NCBI RefSeq assembly: GCF_009764645.1
Contig: NZ_RWIM01000115.1
Coordinates: 1-64,000, forward strand
Direction of reading: 5' to 3'
DNA from: Pseudomonas sp. PB106
Lineage (GTDB): Bacteria > Pseudomonadota > Gammaproteobacteria > Pseudomonadales > Pseudomonadaceae
Length of the DNA stretch: 64,000 nt
The notes under the pieces are model-generated. The model did no database searches, was not told where the DNA came from, and saw nothing but the letters and a program-made list of their open reading frames with translations. Shown here one piece after another: positions 39,364 to 48,331 of the stretch; the stretch's first letter is position 1, and each line of letters begins with the position of its first letter. A program made the position numbers and the translations under genes.

Positions 39364-42300
39364 ATGCTTAAGATCGGTAATGCGGTTGTTGCAGACACCG
39401 TCAAATTTCATGTCGACGGCACCGCTGAATGTATCATCGAGGACGGGGTTCAACTGCGCGACAACGTCGTCATCGAGTGCGGTGCTGGCGGCTATCTGAG
39501 CATCGCTTCGGGTACGGTGGTCAATTACGGAACGTGGATCAACGGCAGTGGCAAGGTCACCATCGGCAAAGATGTGTTGATTGCTCCCAATGTGTCCATC
39601 ACCTCATCGACCCACCGATATGACTTGCATGCGCCCATCAAGGATCAGGGACTGCGTTTGGCCAACGTGAACATCGGTGACGACGTCTGGATTGGCGCCA
39701 ACGCATCGGTGCTGGCCGGCGCTGACGTCGGCAGCGGCTCGATCATTGCCGCAAACTCGGTGGTGAAATTCAACGTGCCGGCGCAAAGCATTGCGGCGGG
39801 GGATCCGGCTGTCAAAGTGGCTGCGCGTAAATACAAACGTGTGGTTTTTTATACGTTGCCGTTAGTCTTGCGCGAGCGTCCGACGCTGTTCAGCAGTATT
39901 GTCGATGTCTATCTGCCTCTGGCCAACAAGTTCGCTGAGGAAGGCTGGGAGTGCTTTTTCGTCGGCTCCGACCAGCTGAAAAACGAGTATCCCGATTTCA
40001 GGCATGCCTGGATCAGCCCGGCCACTTACGATTGTGAATATCCGCAACCGGGCAACCCAGACTGGTTCAGCGACTGGAAGTGCTTGCTCAATGGCAAGCC
40101 CCTGGCGTTTCATGACCGGTTCGTAGCGTCCCTGATCGATAATATCGAGCCTGATCTGGTGTTCAGCTGGAACCATGACGGCAGCCTCGAGACAGTGTGT
40201 GTGTCGAAGGCCATTCCGCTGATCTTCAATGAATTGGGGATGTTGCGCGCACCTAATCCGATGGCTTATTACTCGGACGTCCGTGGTGTGAACGTACGCA
40301 GCGGCTTCAGCGCCGAGTTCGCCAAGTACCAGCAGCAGTCAGCCGCTCTGCCGACAGATGTCGCAATGGCAAGACTTGCGCAGATGGAAGAGTGCTATCG
40401 CTTTAAAGGGGAGAGCAAGACCCCGACGGTGTTGATCCTGCTGCAGGTCCAGGACGACTCCAATGTCATCATGGGCTCGCCGTTCGCCAGCATGGCAGAG
40501 TACGTCGGGCATGTGCTCGCAGCCATTGAAGGCGCACCCTTCACAGTGATCGTCAAACCTCATCCACTGGATGACGTTCCGGATTTGCCGGAGCACGTTC
40601 AGGTGGCAGGCAAGGAAGACAGCATTGCCGATCTGATTGCCGGCGCCGATGTGGTGTTTACCCTCAATTCTTCGGCCGGTTTCGAAGCGGCTCTTGCCGG
40701 CAAGACCGTATACGCGTTGGGCAAGGCGCCTTTCTGGGGGACAGGGCTGACCATTGACGTCGAGCAGCCGCAGGACCTTCTGCCGTTGTGGCAAGCGCAC
40801 GGTGCGCTAGCGCCGTGCTCGGTGGCGTTGCGGGCGCAGGTTCTAGATTTTGCCCAGTCACGCTACTTCTTGAGCGAGGCGCAGTTCGGCGAGCCGTCGG
40901 CGCACCTCGCGCGATTGGCCCGCACCATGCCCGTCCATCCCGTGCGAAACGGCTTTGATCCGGATCTGGAAAGTTACCGCCAGCAATCCTATATCGCCTG
41001 GCTGGAAGGAAAAATTCAGGAAGCCCAGGATGAGTTGGTCTCAATCAATGATATTTATCTGGCCTCGATAAACGAGCTTTCAACTGTTAGGGAAGAACTG
41101 CTTTTGACCAAGGATCAACTCTCGGATGTGAACGACAAGCTCACAGCAGTGTTGGATGACCGGTATCTGCAAGACAACGATGAGCTGGTCCAGATTCAAA
41201 ACCGCCTGCTGGTGGAGCAGGAGCAACTGCAACTTGAGATCGCGGCGCTCAAGCAGGATCTGCAAAGCGTCTATACCTCTAAATCCTGGCGCATGACCCG
41301 CCCTGTGCGCTGGGGAATGCGGGTATTGTTCCGGCTCTACTGGAAGCTTCGTAGCCTTCTTTCGAATCCGCGTGCCGTGTTGCGGCCGGTTTATCAGAAG
41401 CTGCCATTTCTGATCGGCGTGCGCATGCGCCTGCGCAGTTTCACGACTGCGGCGCGAGCCAAAGTGATGCGCGCGATCAATTCCCGGAACAATCTCAAGG
41501 CCGTTCAGAGCATCGCCGATCGACGCTTTGGTTACGCGCCGAGTATTTCGGTGTTCGACGTACAGCCAGTGGTCGATGTCTCGATCGTGACCTACAACAG
41601 CAGCAAGTGGGCCGACGGGTTCTTCGCGTCTTTACAGGCGCAGGACTATCCGCTGGAAAAACTGAACCTGTGCTTTGTCGACAATGGCTCCAAGGACAGC
41701 ACCGTTGAGGACCTGCAGCGTTGGAAAACCCGGCTGGGCGCTGAACTGGCGGGCTTTGAAATCATTCAGGGCGAGAACGTCGGATTCGGGCTGGGGCACG
41801 ACCGGGCAATCAAGACCGGGCATTCGGAATTCGTACTGATCAGCAACATCGACATTGTCTTCGCACCTGACTCGGTCTCGCGGGTGGTGGCAGCCGCTCA
41901 CGCGGACACCTCCGGCGCTGTGGCTTCATGGGAATTGCGCCAGGCCCCGTACGAACATCCGAAATATTATGATCCGGTAACCCACGAGACCAACTGGTCT
42001 TCCCACGCCTGCATTCTGGTTCGACGTTCTGCGTATGCCAAAGTGGGTGGGTACGAGCATGAAATTTTCATGTACGGCGAAGATGTCGAGTTGTCCTACC
42101 GGTTCCGTTCCTACGGTTATCAGTTGAAATACTGCCCGTCTGCGGTGGTGTATCACTACACGTATGAACACGAAAACCATGTAAAGCCTATTCAGTTTAC
42201 CGGCAGCACCCTGGCCAACGCTTACTTGCGCCTGCGTTATGGCGACTTCACCGACAAGCTTGGTGCACTAGTGCTGCAAACGGCTCTGTTGTTCCGTCCT

Positions 42301-43224
42301 GAAGTGTATGCGGGAGCGCGTCGTGACCTGTTTGGCAACGTCGGCAAGCTGCTGCGCAAGGCCCCGCACTTTCTTTCGGGCAAAGGCTCCAGCCAGGAGG
42401 CGAGCTTCCCTTTCCGTGGTTTTGACTATGAGATGATCCGTGACGGTGCGTTCTGGACCATAGGCGAACCACTGGCCGAAGCGCCGCTGGTGACGATCGT
42501 CACCCGCACCTACCGCAACCGAAATGATTTCCTGCGGCAAGCGATCATCTCCGTACTCAATCAGACCTACCCGAACGTGGAGCTGGTGGTCGTCGAGGAT
42601 GGTGGTGAAACCATGAAGGACCTGGTGGCCGAGTACCAGTCTGTGGAAGGTCGCCCGATCCGCTTTTACGGAATGGACAAGGTTGGCCGCTCCGTGACGG
42701 GTAACCACGGTCTCGAAATGGCTCGCGGCACTTATTGCATGTTCCTGGACGACGATGATCTGTTGTTCTCCGATCACGTCGAAGTGCTGGTCGCGGCCCT
42801 GGCGAAAAACCCTGAGTCGGTGGCGGCTTACTCGCTGGCCATGGAAGTCGGTACCCATACTGCAGCGGACGGCCGTTACACCGAGGTCAGCCATGAGACG
42901 CCTTCGTACTACAAGCACGAGTACGACTACGATATTCTGCTGGATCACAACTTCATCCCGATTCAATCATTGCTCTTCCAACGCGCGCTGTACTTGCAAC
43001 GGGGTGGTTTCGAGACCGACATGAGCAATCTGGAAGATTGGAACCTGTGGCTCAGATATGGTTATGGAAATACCTTCACGTATGTGGCCAAAACCACTTC
43101 CTTGTTCCGTACTCCGGCTGACCCGAATGTACGTCTGGAACGCCACAAGTTGTTGCATGAGGCTTACAACCTGGCCAAGGACAGAGCAGCAAAGTCCTGC
43201 GAAAGTTACCAGCCGTTAAACTGA
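39364..43224 (+). CDS. Four-module protein: hexapeptide acyltransferase, GT-B (KpsC/KpsS-like), coiled coil, two GT2 domains
   Basis: Protein of 1286 residues. 1-155: left-handed beta-helix acetyltransferase (IGDDVWIGANASVLAGA). About 158-480: GT-B-like domain with VKPHP at 398-401 and SSAGFEAALAGKTVYALG at 436-453, resembling the KpsC/KpsS Kdo-transferase type. About 540-640: heptad-rich coiled coil ending at YTSKSWRMTRPVRW. About 735-970: GT2 domain (VSIVTYNSSKW, VDNGSKDST). About 1040-1286: second GT2 domain (VTIVTRTYRN, FLDDDD). It likely extends and possibly caps the chain; the coiled coil recalls chain-length rulers such as WbdD. The Kdo assignment is tentative. No frameshift was seen across the modules. 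Confidence 0.82.
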   Translation: MLKIGNAVVADTVKFHVDGTAECIIEDGVQLRDNVVIECGAGGYLSIASGTVVNYGTWINGSGKVTIGKDVLIAPNVSITSSTHRYDLHAPIKDQGLRLANVNIGDDVWIGANASVLAGADVGSGSIIAANSVVKFNVPAQSIAAGDPAVKVAARKYKRVVFYTLPLVLRERPTLFSSIVDVYLPLANKFAEEGWECFFVGSDQLKNEYPDFRHAWISPATYDCEYPQPGNPDWFSDWKCLLNGKPLAFHDRFVASLIDNIEPDLVFSWNHDGSLETVCVSKAIPLIFNELGMLRAPNPMAYYSDVRGVNVRSGFSAEFAKYQQQSAALPTDVAMARLAQMEECYRFKGESKTPTVLILLQVQDDSNVIMGSPFASMAEYVGHVLAAIEGAPFTVIVKPHPLDDVPDLPEHVQVAGKEDSIADLIAGADVVFTLNSSAGFEAALAGKTVYALGKAPFWGTGLTIDVEQPQDLLPLWQAHGALAPCSVALRAQVLDFAQSRYFLSEAQFGEPSAHLARLARTMPVHPVRNGFDPDLESYRQQSYIAWLEGKIQEAQDELVSINDIYLASINELSTVREELLLTKDQLSDVNDKLTAVLDDRYLQDNDELVQIQNRLLVEQEQLQLEIAALKQDLQSVYTSKSWRMTRPVRWGMRVLFRLYWKLRSLLSNPRAVLRPVYQKLPFLIGVRMRLRSFTTAARAKVMRAINSRNNLKAVQSIADRRFGYAPSISVFDVQPVVDVSIVTYNSSKWADGFFASLQAQDYPLEKLNLCFVDNGSKDSTVEDLQRWKTRLGAELAGFEIIQGENVGFGLGHDRAIKTGHSEFVLISNIDIVFAPDSVSRVVAAAHADTSGAVASWELRQAPYEHPKYYDPVTHETNWSSHACILVRRSAYAKVGGYEHEIFMYGEDVELSYRFRSYGYQLKYCPSAVVYHYTYEHENHVKPIQFTGSTLANAYLRLRYGDFTDKLGALVLQTALLFRPEVYAGARRDLFGNVGKLLRKAPHFLSGKGSSQEASFPFRGFDYEMIRDGAFWTIGEPLAEAPLVTIVTRTYRNRNDFLRQAIISVLNQTYPNVELVVVEDGGETMKDLVAEYQSVEGRPIRFYGMDKVGRSVTGNHGLEMARGTYCMFLDDDDLLFSDHVEVLVAALAKNPESVAAYSLAMEVGTHTAADGRYTEVSHETPSYYKHEYDYDILLDHNFIPIQSLLFQRALYLQRGGFETDMSNLEDWNLWLRYGYGNTFTYVAKTTSLFRTPADPNVRLERHKLLHEAYNLAKDRAAKSCESYQPLN

Positions 43225-43252
43225 ACACTGATCGCAAATTGATCATTGACGG

Positions 43253-43286
43253 AAAAAGAGCCATTTGAATATGGCTCTTTTTTTTC
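43253..43286 (+). terminator. Terminator between the large glycosyltransferase gene and wbpM
   Basis: AAAAAGAGCCAT, a loop and ATGGCTCTTTTTTTT form a strong Rho-independent terminator, so wbpM probably has its own promoter in the 210 bases that follow. Confidence 0.9.
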
Positions 43287-43496
43287 GCGGTCTCTGTGGA
43301 CGAACGGGCTTGAAGCGTTAACCTCGAATTGCGGGTTTTCCGGTTTTTTTCCGGGATTGGAAGTCGGGCCGCTTCGTCGGAACATCGTATTCATTGTCGT
43401 AACCACGCCCAAGCCATGCCGGTTAGGTTTAAAGTGTGGGGGGACGAAGGTAAGATTCGTCCGGATCTTGTTGCCCGCTGAAGGGAGTTCTCGTAG

Positions 43497-45506
43497 GTGC
43501 TAGATATCAATATGGGCAGGATGAGGCTGTTTTTGCTGGGGCTGCCGCGTCGGCAAAAGAGAATGCTGCAAGTTATCACGGACATCTTCCTTGTTTGGGC
43601 GGCCTTGTGGATGGCTTTCGTGGTGCGGCTGGGTGTGGACGAAATGGTCAACCCATTCAAAGTTCATCTGTGGCTGTTTGTCTGCGCTCCTTGCGTCGCC
43701 ATCCCGCTGTTTGTGCGATTCGGCATGTATCGTGCGGTCATGCGTTATTTCGGCAATGACGCCCTCGTCGCGATTATCAAAGCGGTCAGTCTTTCATCTC
43801 TGGTATTGGCGCTGGTTGTCTATTGGTACAGCAACCACGAAGCCGTCGTGCCGCGTTCGATCATTTTCAATTACTGGTGGTTGAGTCTCGTCATTATTGG
43901 CGGTTTGCGCCTGTGCATGCGTCAGTACTTCATGGGCGACTGGTTTACCGCAGCGCAACATGTTCCGTTTACCAGTCGCGATGATGGTTTGACCAAAGTG
44001 GCCATCTATGGCGCCGGCGTGGCTGGCAATCAACTGGTGGCAGCATTGCGCATGGGGCGCGTGATGCGTCCGGTTGCCTTCATCGACGATGATCCAGGGA
44101 TCTCGGATCGCTCGATTTCCGGTCTTCAGGTTTATAAACCTAAACATATTCAGCAAATGATTGATGTGACGGGGGCGCAGGAAATTCTCCTGGCATTGCC
44201 ATCCTCGACCCGTGCCCGGCGCCGGGAGATTCTCAATCTTCTCGAAGGATTCCCGCTGCACGTGCGCAGTGTGCCCAACTTCACGGACCTGGCCAGTGGC
44301 CGGGTCAGGGTCGAGGACATTCAGGAAGTCGATATCGCCGATCTTCTCGGGCGCGATTCGGTCCCGGCACAGCCTGACTTGTTGGAGCGCTGCATCAAAG
44401 GCAAGACGGTGATGGTCACCGGTGCTGGCGGTTCGATCGGCTCGGAACTCTGCCGGCAGATTTTTGCAATGGCCCCGACCACACTGATCCTGTTCGAGCA
44501 CAGTGAATTCAACCTCTACAGCATTCTGTCGGAACTGGAACAGCGCGGAATTCGGGAGTCGTTGTCGATTCGCCTTTTGCCGATCCTTGGTTCGATCCGC
44601 CATCAGGACAAATTGCTGGATGTGATGAAAACCTGGAAGGTCGATACGGTTTACCACGCGGCGGCCTACAAACATGTGCCGATGGTTGAACACAACATCG
44701 CCGAGGGTGTGTTGAACAACGTCATCGGAACGTTGAACACCGCCCAGGCTGCGTTGCAGGCAGGTGTGTCGAATTTCGTCCTGATCTCCACCGACAAAGC
44801 AGTGCGCCCGACCAATGTCATGGGCAGTACCAAACGGCTGGCAGAGTTGACGCTGCAAGCCCTCAGCCGGGAGGTGGCGCCAGTATTGTTCGGTGACAAG
44901 GCCAATGTTTCACGGGTGAACAAAACACGTTTCACCATGGTTCGATTCGGCAATGTGCTGGGCTCTTCCGGTTCGGTGATTCCGTTGTTTCATAGCCAGA
45001 TCAAGACCGGCGGGCCGCTGACCGTCACGCACCCGAAGATAACCCGGTATTTCATGACCATTCCCGAAGCCGCGCAGTTGGTCATTCAGGCCGGCTCGAT
45101 GGGGCAGGGCGGTGACGTATTTGTACTGGACATGGGCGAGCCGGTGAAAATCGTTGAACTGGCAGAGAAAATGATCCACTTATCGGGATTGAGCATTCGT
45201 TCTGAACGCAATCCCCAGGGCGATATCTCTATCGAGTTCACTGGGTTGCGTCCCGGGGAGAAACTCTACGAAGAGCTCTTGATCGGTGACAATGTTGCCG
45301 CCACTCCTCATCCGATGATCATGACTGCAAACGAAGATCATCTGTCATGGGATGTGTTGAAGGGGCGATTGCACGAACTGCTCGAAGCAGTCGACGAAGA
45401 TGACTACTCCCGTGTGCGGCAACTTCTACGAGAGACCGTGAGCGGGTATACCCCTGATGGCGAGATTGTTGACTGGATCTACCAGCAGCGTCGCCTGGAG
45501 CCTTGA
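43497..45506 (+). CDS. wbpM: Membrane UDP-sugar 4,6-dehydratase WbpM
   Basis: Protein of 669 residues. Four N-terminal transmembrane helices (about 20-130) precede a CoA-binding-like domain (about 155-270) and a large SDR domain (about 295-600). The cofactor motif is TGAGGSIGSELC. The catalytic triad carries Met instead of Tyr (NVMGSTK after LISTDKA), as reported for WbpM-type enzymes. It makes the 4-keto-6-deoxy UDP-HexNAc precursor for QuiNAc or FucNAc. GTG 43497 is favoured by GGGAG nine bases upstream. It marks the right border of Pseudomonas O-antigen loci. Confidence 0.95.
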   Translation: MLDINMGRMRLFLLGLPRRQKRMLQVITDIFLVWAALWMAFVVRLGVDEMVNPFKVHLWLFVCAPCVAIPLFVRFGMYRAVMRYFGNDALVAIIKAVSLSSLVLALVVYWYSNHEAVVPRSIIFNYWWLSLVIIGGLRLCMRQYFMGDWFTAAQHVPFTSRDDGLTKVAIYGAGVAGNQLVAALRMGRVMRPVAFIDDDPGISDRSISGLQVYKPKHIQQMIDVTGAQEILLALPSSTRARRREILNLLEGFPLHVRSVPNFTDLASGRVRVEDIQEVDIADLLGRDSVPAQPDLLERCIKGKTVMVTGAGGSIGSELCRQIFAMAPTTLILFEHSEFNLYSILSELEQRGIRESLSIRLLPILGSIRHQDKLLDVMKTWKVDTVYHAAAYKHVPMVEHNIAEGVLNNVIGTLNTAQAALQAGVSNFVLISTDKAVRPTNVMGSTKRLAELTLQALSREVAPVLFGDKANVSRVNKTRFTMVRFGNVLGSSGSVIPLFHSQIKTGGPLTVTHPKITRYFMTIPEAAQLVIQAGSMGQGGDVFVLDMGEPVKIVELAEKMIHLSGLSIRSERNPQGDISIEFTGLRPGEKLYEELLIGDNVAATPHPMIMTANEDHLSWDVLKGRLHELLEAVDEDDYSRVRQLLRETVSGYTPDGEIVDWIYQQRRLEP

Positions 45507-45558
45507 TCTTGATCTGCTGGCATAGAACTCGTCCCAAATAATCTATCTGTGGTTCAAC

Positions 45559-45583
45559 AAAGCCGGTAGAAAACCGGCTTTTT
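45559..45583. terminator. Terminator after wbpM
   Basis: AAAGCCGGT pairs with ACCGGCTTT, with a five-base loop and following T. The run of A before the stem lets it work weakly on the other strand too. Confidence 0.85.
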
Positions 45584-45672
45584 CTCGCCTTGTCTGCCAT
45601 TAAGCCAGATAGTAAAGAATCCGAGGGCCAGAACTGGACCTGGGAGCGCGTGAGTCGATCAAAAAGGAAGGC

Positions 45673-45694
45673 AAGCGCAGTCTGGGCTGCGCTT
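45673..45694 (-). terminator. Possible terminator of the gtrA operon
   Basis: AAGCGCAG pairs with CTGCGCTT (eight base pairs, loop TCTGGG), six bases past the gtrA stop on the minus strand. Pyrimidine- and T-rich sequence follows on that strand but not immediately. Confidence 0.5.
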
Positions 45695-45699
45695 TGTTG

Positions 45700-46116
45700 T
45701 CACTTTTTTTCGGGTATGTCTCTGAAGGCAAATATCTTATAAAAAAGGAATGTCGTAATAGTCGGTAGCGTTACCGCAATCGCGTGAGCAAAGGCCTCGG
45801 TATAGGAGCGGAGGCCCAGACTCAGAAGTCCAGAATTTATATAGATTGCCGAAAACCATACAATCGGGAATGACAGCAGGTTCATGAAAATGAAGCCTCT
45901 TGCCTGTTGCATTGCGGTTTTTTCGGAGTTTTTGAATATGAATACCCGGTTCAATGTAAAGGCTGTCGCCATACCTACCATGTAGGCAAAAACGATAGCC
46001 CATGAGAACGGCATCCAGAAACTGAACATTATTCGGGAGAGCCAATTCAAGAACGCGGCGAAACCTCCCGCCGCCGCGAATTCAAGGAACTGTCGGGTAA
46101 AAAGATACCTGATCAT
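45700..46116 (-). CDS. GtrA family membrane protein
   Basis: Protein of 138 residues with four transmembrane helices (about 12-32, 38-58, 75-95, 105-125). N-terminal FLEFAAAGGFAAFLNWL is typical of GtrA. GtrA proteins are proposed to flip polyprenyl-phosphate-linked monosaccharides. The mycobacterial homologue Rv3789 sits beside dprE1, as this gene sits in the same operon as dprE1/dprE2 homologues. ATG 46116 overlaps the stop of the FAD enzyme by four bases. It is the last gene of the operon. Confidence 0.88.
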   Translation of the reverse strand: MIRYLFTRQFLEFAAAGGFAAFLNWLSRIMFSFWMPFSWAIVFAYMVGMATAFTLNRVFIFKNSEKTAMQQARGFIFMNLLSFPIVWFSAIYINSGLLSLGLRSYTEAFAHAIAVTLPTITTFLFYKIFAFRDIPEKK

Positions 46117-47399
46117 CGGATCGCCTGTTTTGCTAATTTTCTGCCGAACCCGATACTTTCGGAGATTCCTCTGTCCTCCGGGTAGTAGTAGGAGGTGTCC
46201 GCAACCCAAAGGCCTTCAACGGGCAACGAGGCCGGAGGGAGTTTGTCCAGGTAGTCGGGATCGCAGATTGGCTGAGCGTAACGGTACCGGCTGGCACGTA
46301 ACTCAATGATGTCATCGTCCGTCAGCGCAGGATTTATTTTTTTCAGATACATCCGGACCTTCTCGAAGAAGGTTTCGTCCGAGTCCTGGAACTTCGGATG
46401 CTCGCCCGGAAGGTAGAAAGGAATGTAAACAATGGATTGATCCATAGGCCGTAGGTTGCTGTACTCGACGAGTCCCGGTATGTCCATGTCTGGATCATTA
46501 GTATTGAGCCAGAAGTTTTCGGTCAACGGTTTTTTCATCTTGACGATGATGCAAACTACGGCAATGTTTTTCAATGCCTTGAACTGGTTAAGAATGTTCT
46601 CCGGCAAGTCTGGGATAAGTTTTGGCACGTAAGGCAGGGGAACGGTACTGACGACTTTGTCGAAGTCAATAAACTCGCCCGCCACTTGCAATCCCTTTAC
46701 TGTGCCGTTCTCAATGACTACGCGTTCTGCCGGGGATTTTAACTTGAACTCGCCGCCCAGTAACTCAATGCGGTCTTTGAGTGCATTCAGCAGTGTTTGA
46801 GATCCACCTTCCAAATAGCCCAGCTTTTCCTTGAAGAGGTTATAGCGCGATCTGCCGATGCGGCGAATCCTGCTCCAGATCCAAGCAGCAGACAAGTTGC
46901 TACCGTACTCATAAAACTTATAGTCGAACAATCGACGCCATAGCACTTCCCATGCTTCTGCGCCAACCCATCGACGAATCCACCCCGTCGCCTCCACAGA
47001 GTCCAGGGGCTTCCAATCGTTGCGTTTAGTGCACAGGAACGCAAAAAGTCCGTAGCGGAACTTCGCCTGTAAACTCAGGCCTTTGAATTTCAATAGCGCG
47101 AATGGGTTGCCCCAAGGCTGTAACTGGCCTTGGTACCAATAGCCCATTTTGGTTTCTACCCAGCGCATTCTTTCCGCCAGGCCAAGCTCATCCAGGACGC
47201 CAAGAAAGTCAGAATCCGAAGTGCAGTGAAAATGATAATAGCGCTCGATGCTCAAGCCCGAAAAATCAAAGGATGCAGTCATGCCGCCTATGCGGTCATC
47301 AGCCTCGAACACTACGGGAGTGTGACCATCTTTGGCTAACTGGTAGGCAACTGCCAATCCCATCGGTCCTGCGCCTAACACGGCGATTCGCTGTCCCAT
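46113..47399 (-). CDS. FAD-dependent oxidoreductase, amine-oxidase/UGM-like
   Basis: Flavoprotein of 428 residues with an N-terminal dinucleotide-binding motif AVLGAGPMGLAVAYQL and the FAD contact VVFEADDRIGGM. The C-terminal flavin-binding end reads GLWVADTSYYYPEDRGISESI. The fold resembles UDP-galactopyranose mutase, phytoene desaturase and protoporphyrinogen oxidase. The substrate is unknown; related proteins occur in many surface-sugar clusters. It is two bases after the SDR gene and overlaps gtrA, so it belongs to the same operon. AT-rich relative to the flanking core genes. Confidence 0.8.
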   Translation of the reverse strand: MGQRIAVLGAGPMGLAVAYQLAKDGHTPVVFEADDRIGGMTASFDFSGLSIERYYHFHCTSDSDFLGVLDELGLAERMRWVETKMGYWYQGQLQPWGNPFALLKFKGLSLQAKFRYGLFAFLCTKRNDWKPLDSVEATGWIRRWVGAEAWEVLWRRLFDYKFYEYGSNLSAAWIWSRIRRIGRSRYNLFKEKLGYLEGGSQTLLNALKDRIELLGGEFKLKSPAERVVIENGTVKGLQVAGEFIDFDKVVSTVPLPYVPKLIPDLPENILNQFKALKNIAVVCIIVKMKKPLTENFWLNTNDPDMDIPGLVEYSNLRPMDQSIVYIPFYLPGEHPKFQDSDETFFEKVRMYLKKINPALTDDDIIELRASRYRYAQPICDPDYLDKLPPASLPVEGLWVADTSYYYPEDRGISESIGFGRKLAKQAIR

Positions 47400-47401
47400 T
47401 A

Positions 47402-48331
47402 TTAAAATTCCAGCACAATATTGCTATAAGTCGGATGGTTGAACGTTTCGTCGATCGCTGTCGAAAAAGTCGTATAGGGGACGCCAAAAATCGTTGGCCA
47501 GTCGATGACCTCAAACTCGTCTTTGGTGCTCAATGCGGCTAATTGCTGTGTGGTAAAAGGCGGGTTCTTGTCGAACAGTGCCCATGTCCAAAGCAATGCA
47601 TAGAACAGGGAGTAGGGGATTTTTATGATTTTAGTGTTTGAACGAGTGACCCGTTTTATTTCGCGGATGATATCGATGTAATCGATTTTTTCGTGACCGG
47701 AAATATTGAAAGTTCCCTGTATGTCGTGGTTCTCAATGCAGCTGATGATAATGTTTGAAAAATCACCGGCGTACAGTGGTTGACGCATAAACTTTCCGTC
47801 CCCGGGGATAGGGTAGACAGGGGTCTTTTTCATGAAGCGGGCGAGCCATCCAAGGTGCTTGCGGTCAAACCAGCCATACATGAGAGTAGGGCGAAGAATC
47901 GGGCAAGGAATGTGACTGGCCAGCACCAGTCCCTCTTGTGCTCGTTTTGTCTGAGTGTAGAAGTCGTCAGCTTTTGACTCAAGAACCGATGAGCTGATGT
48001 GAACCAGACGTAGGCCTGGGTTGCTTTTTATCAAATCAAGAATCAGGCACGTGGAGTCGATATTGTTCTGGACGAACTCCTGATAAATATTTCCACCAAT
48101 CTGTGCCTGCAACATCACCACGACAGCGGGGCCTGTGAAATGTCGGCTCCAGTCGCCACTTTTGGATAAATCTGCGTGTTCTACCGTGAGTTCCGGATGA
48201 ACTGATTTGAGGATATTCAGGTTGGTCTGATGCTTATCGATTACTACAATTTCCGTATAGCCACGGCTTTTCAGGCGTGCCACCAGATTCTGGCCGACCA
48301 GGCCTGCTCCGCCAGGAAGTATGATTTTCAT
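47402..48331 (-). CDS. Extended SDR, NAD-dependent epimerase/dehydratase
   Basis: Protein of 309 residues. Cofactor motif LPGGAGLVGQNL, a Ser in LVHISSSVLESK and a Tyr-x3-Lys-like YTQTKRAQE are present. It could be a sugar-nucleotide or lipid-linked-sugar epimerase or reductase; the substrate is not predictable. The start overlaps the stop of the membrane protein gene upstream by four bases (ATGA). It is part of the arabinofuranose-type operon. Confidence 0.8.
   Translation of the reverse strand: MKIILPGGAGLVGQNLVARLKSRGYTEIVVIDKHQTNLNILKSVHPELTVEHADLSKSGDWSRHFTGPAVVVMLQAQIGGNIYQEFVQNNIDSTCLILDLIKSNPGLRLVHISSSVLESKADDFYTQTKRAQEGLVLASHIPCPILRPTLMYGWFDRKHLGWLARFMKKTPVYPIPGDGKFMRQPLYAGDFSNIIISCIENHDIQGTFNISGHEKIDYIDIIREIKRVTRSNTKIIKIPYSLFYALLWTWALFDKNPPFTTQQLAALSTKDEFEVIDWPTIFGVPYTTFSTAIDETFNHPTYSNIVLEF

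Noticed and set aside
47102..47542. 146-codon plus-strand frame inside the FAD enzyme and SDR genes
   Set aside because: No ribosome site or family match; both minus-strand genes are well supported.
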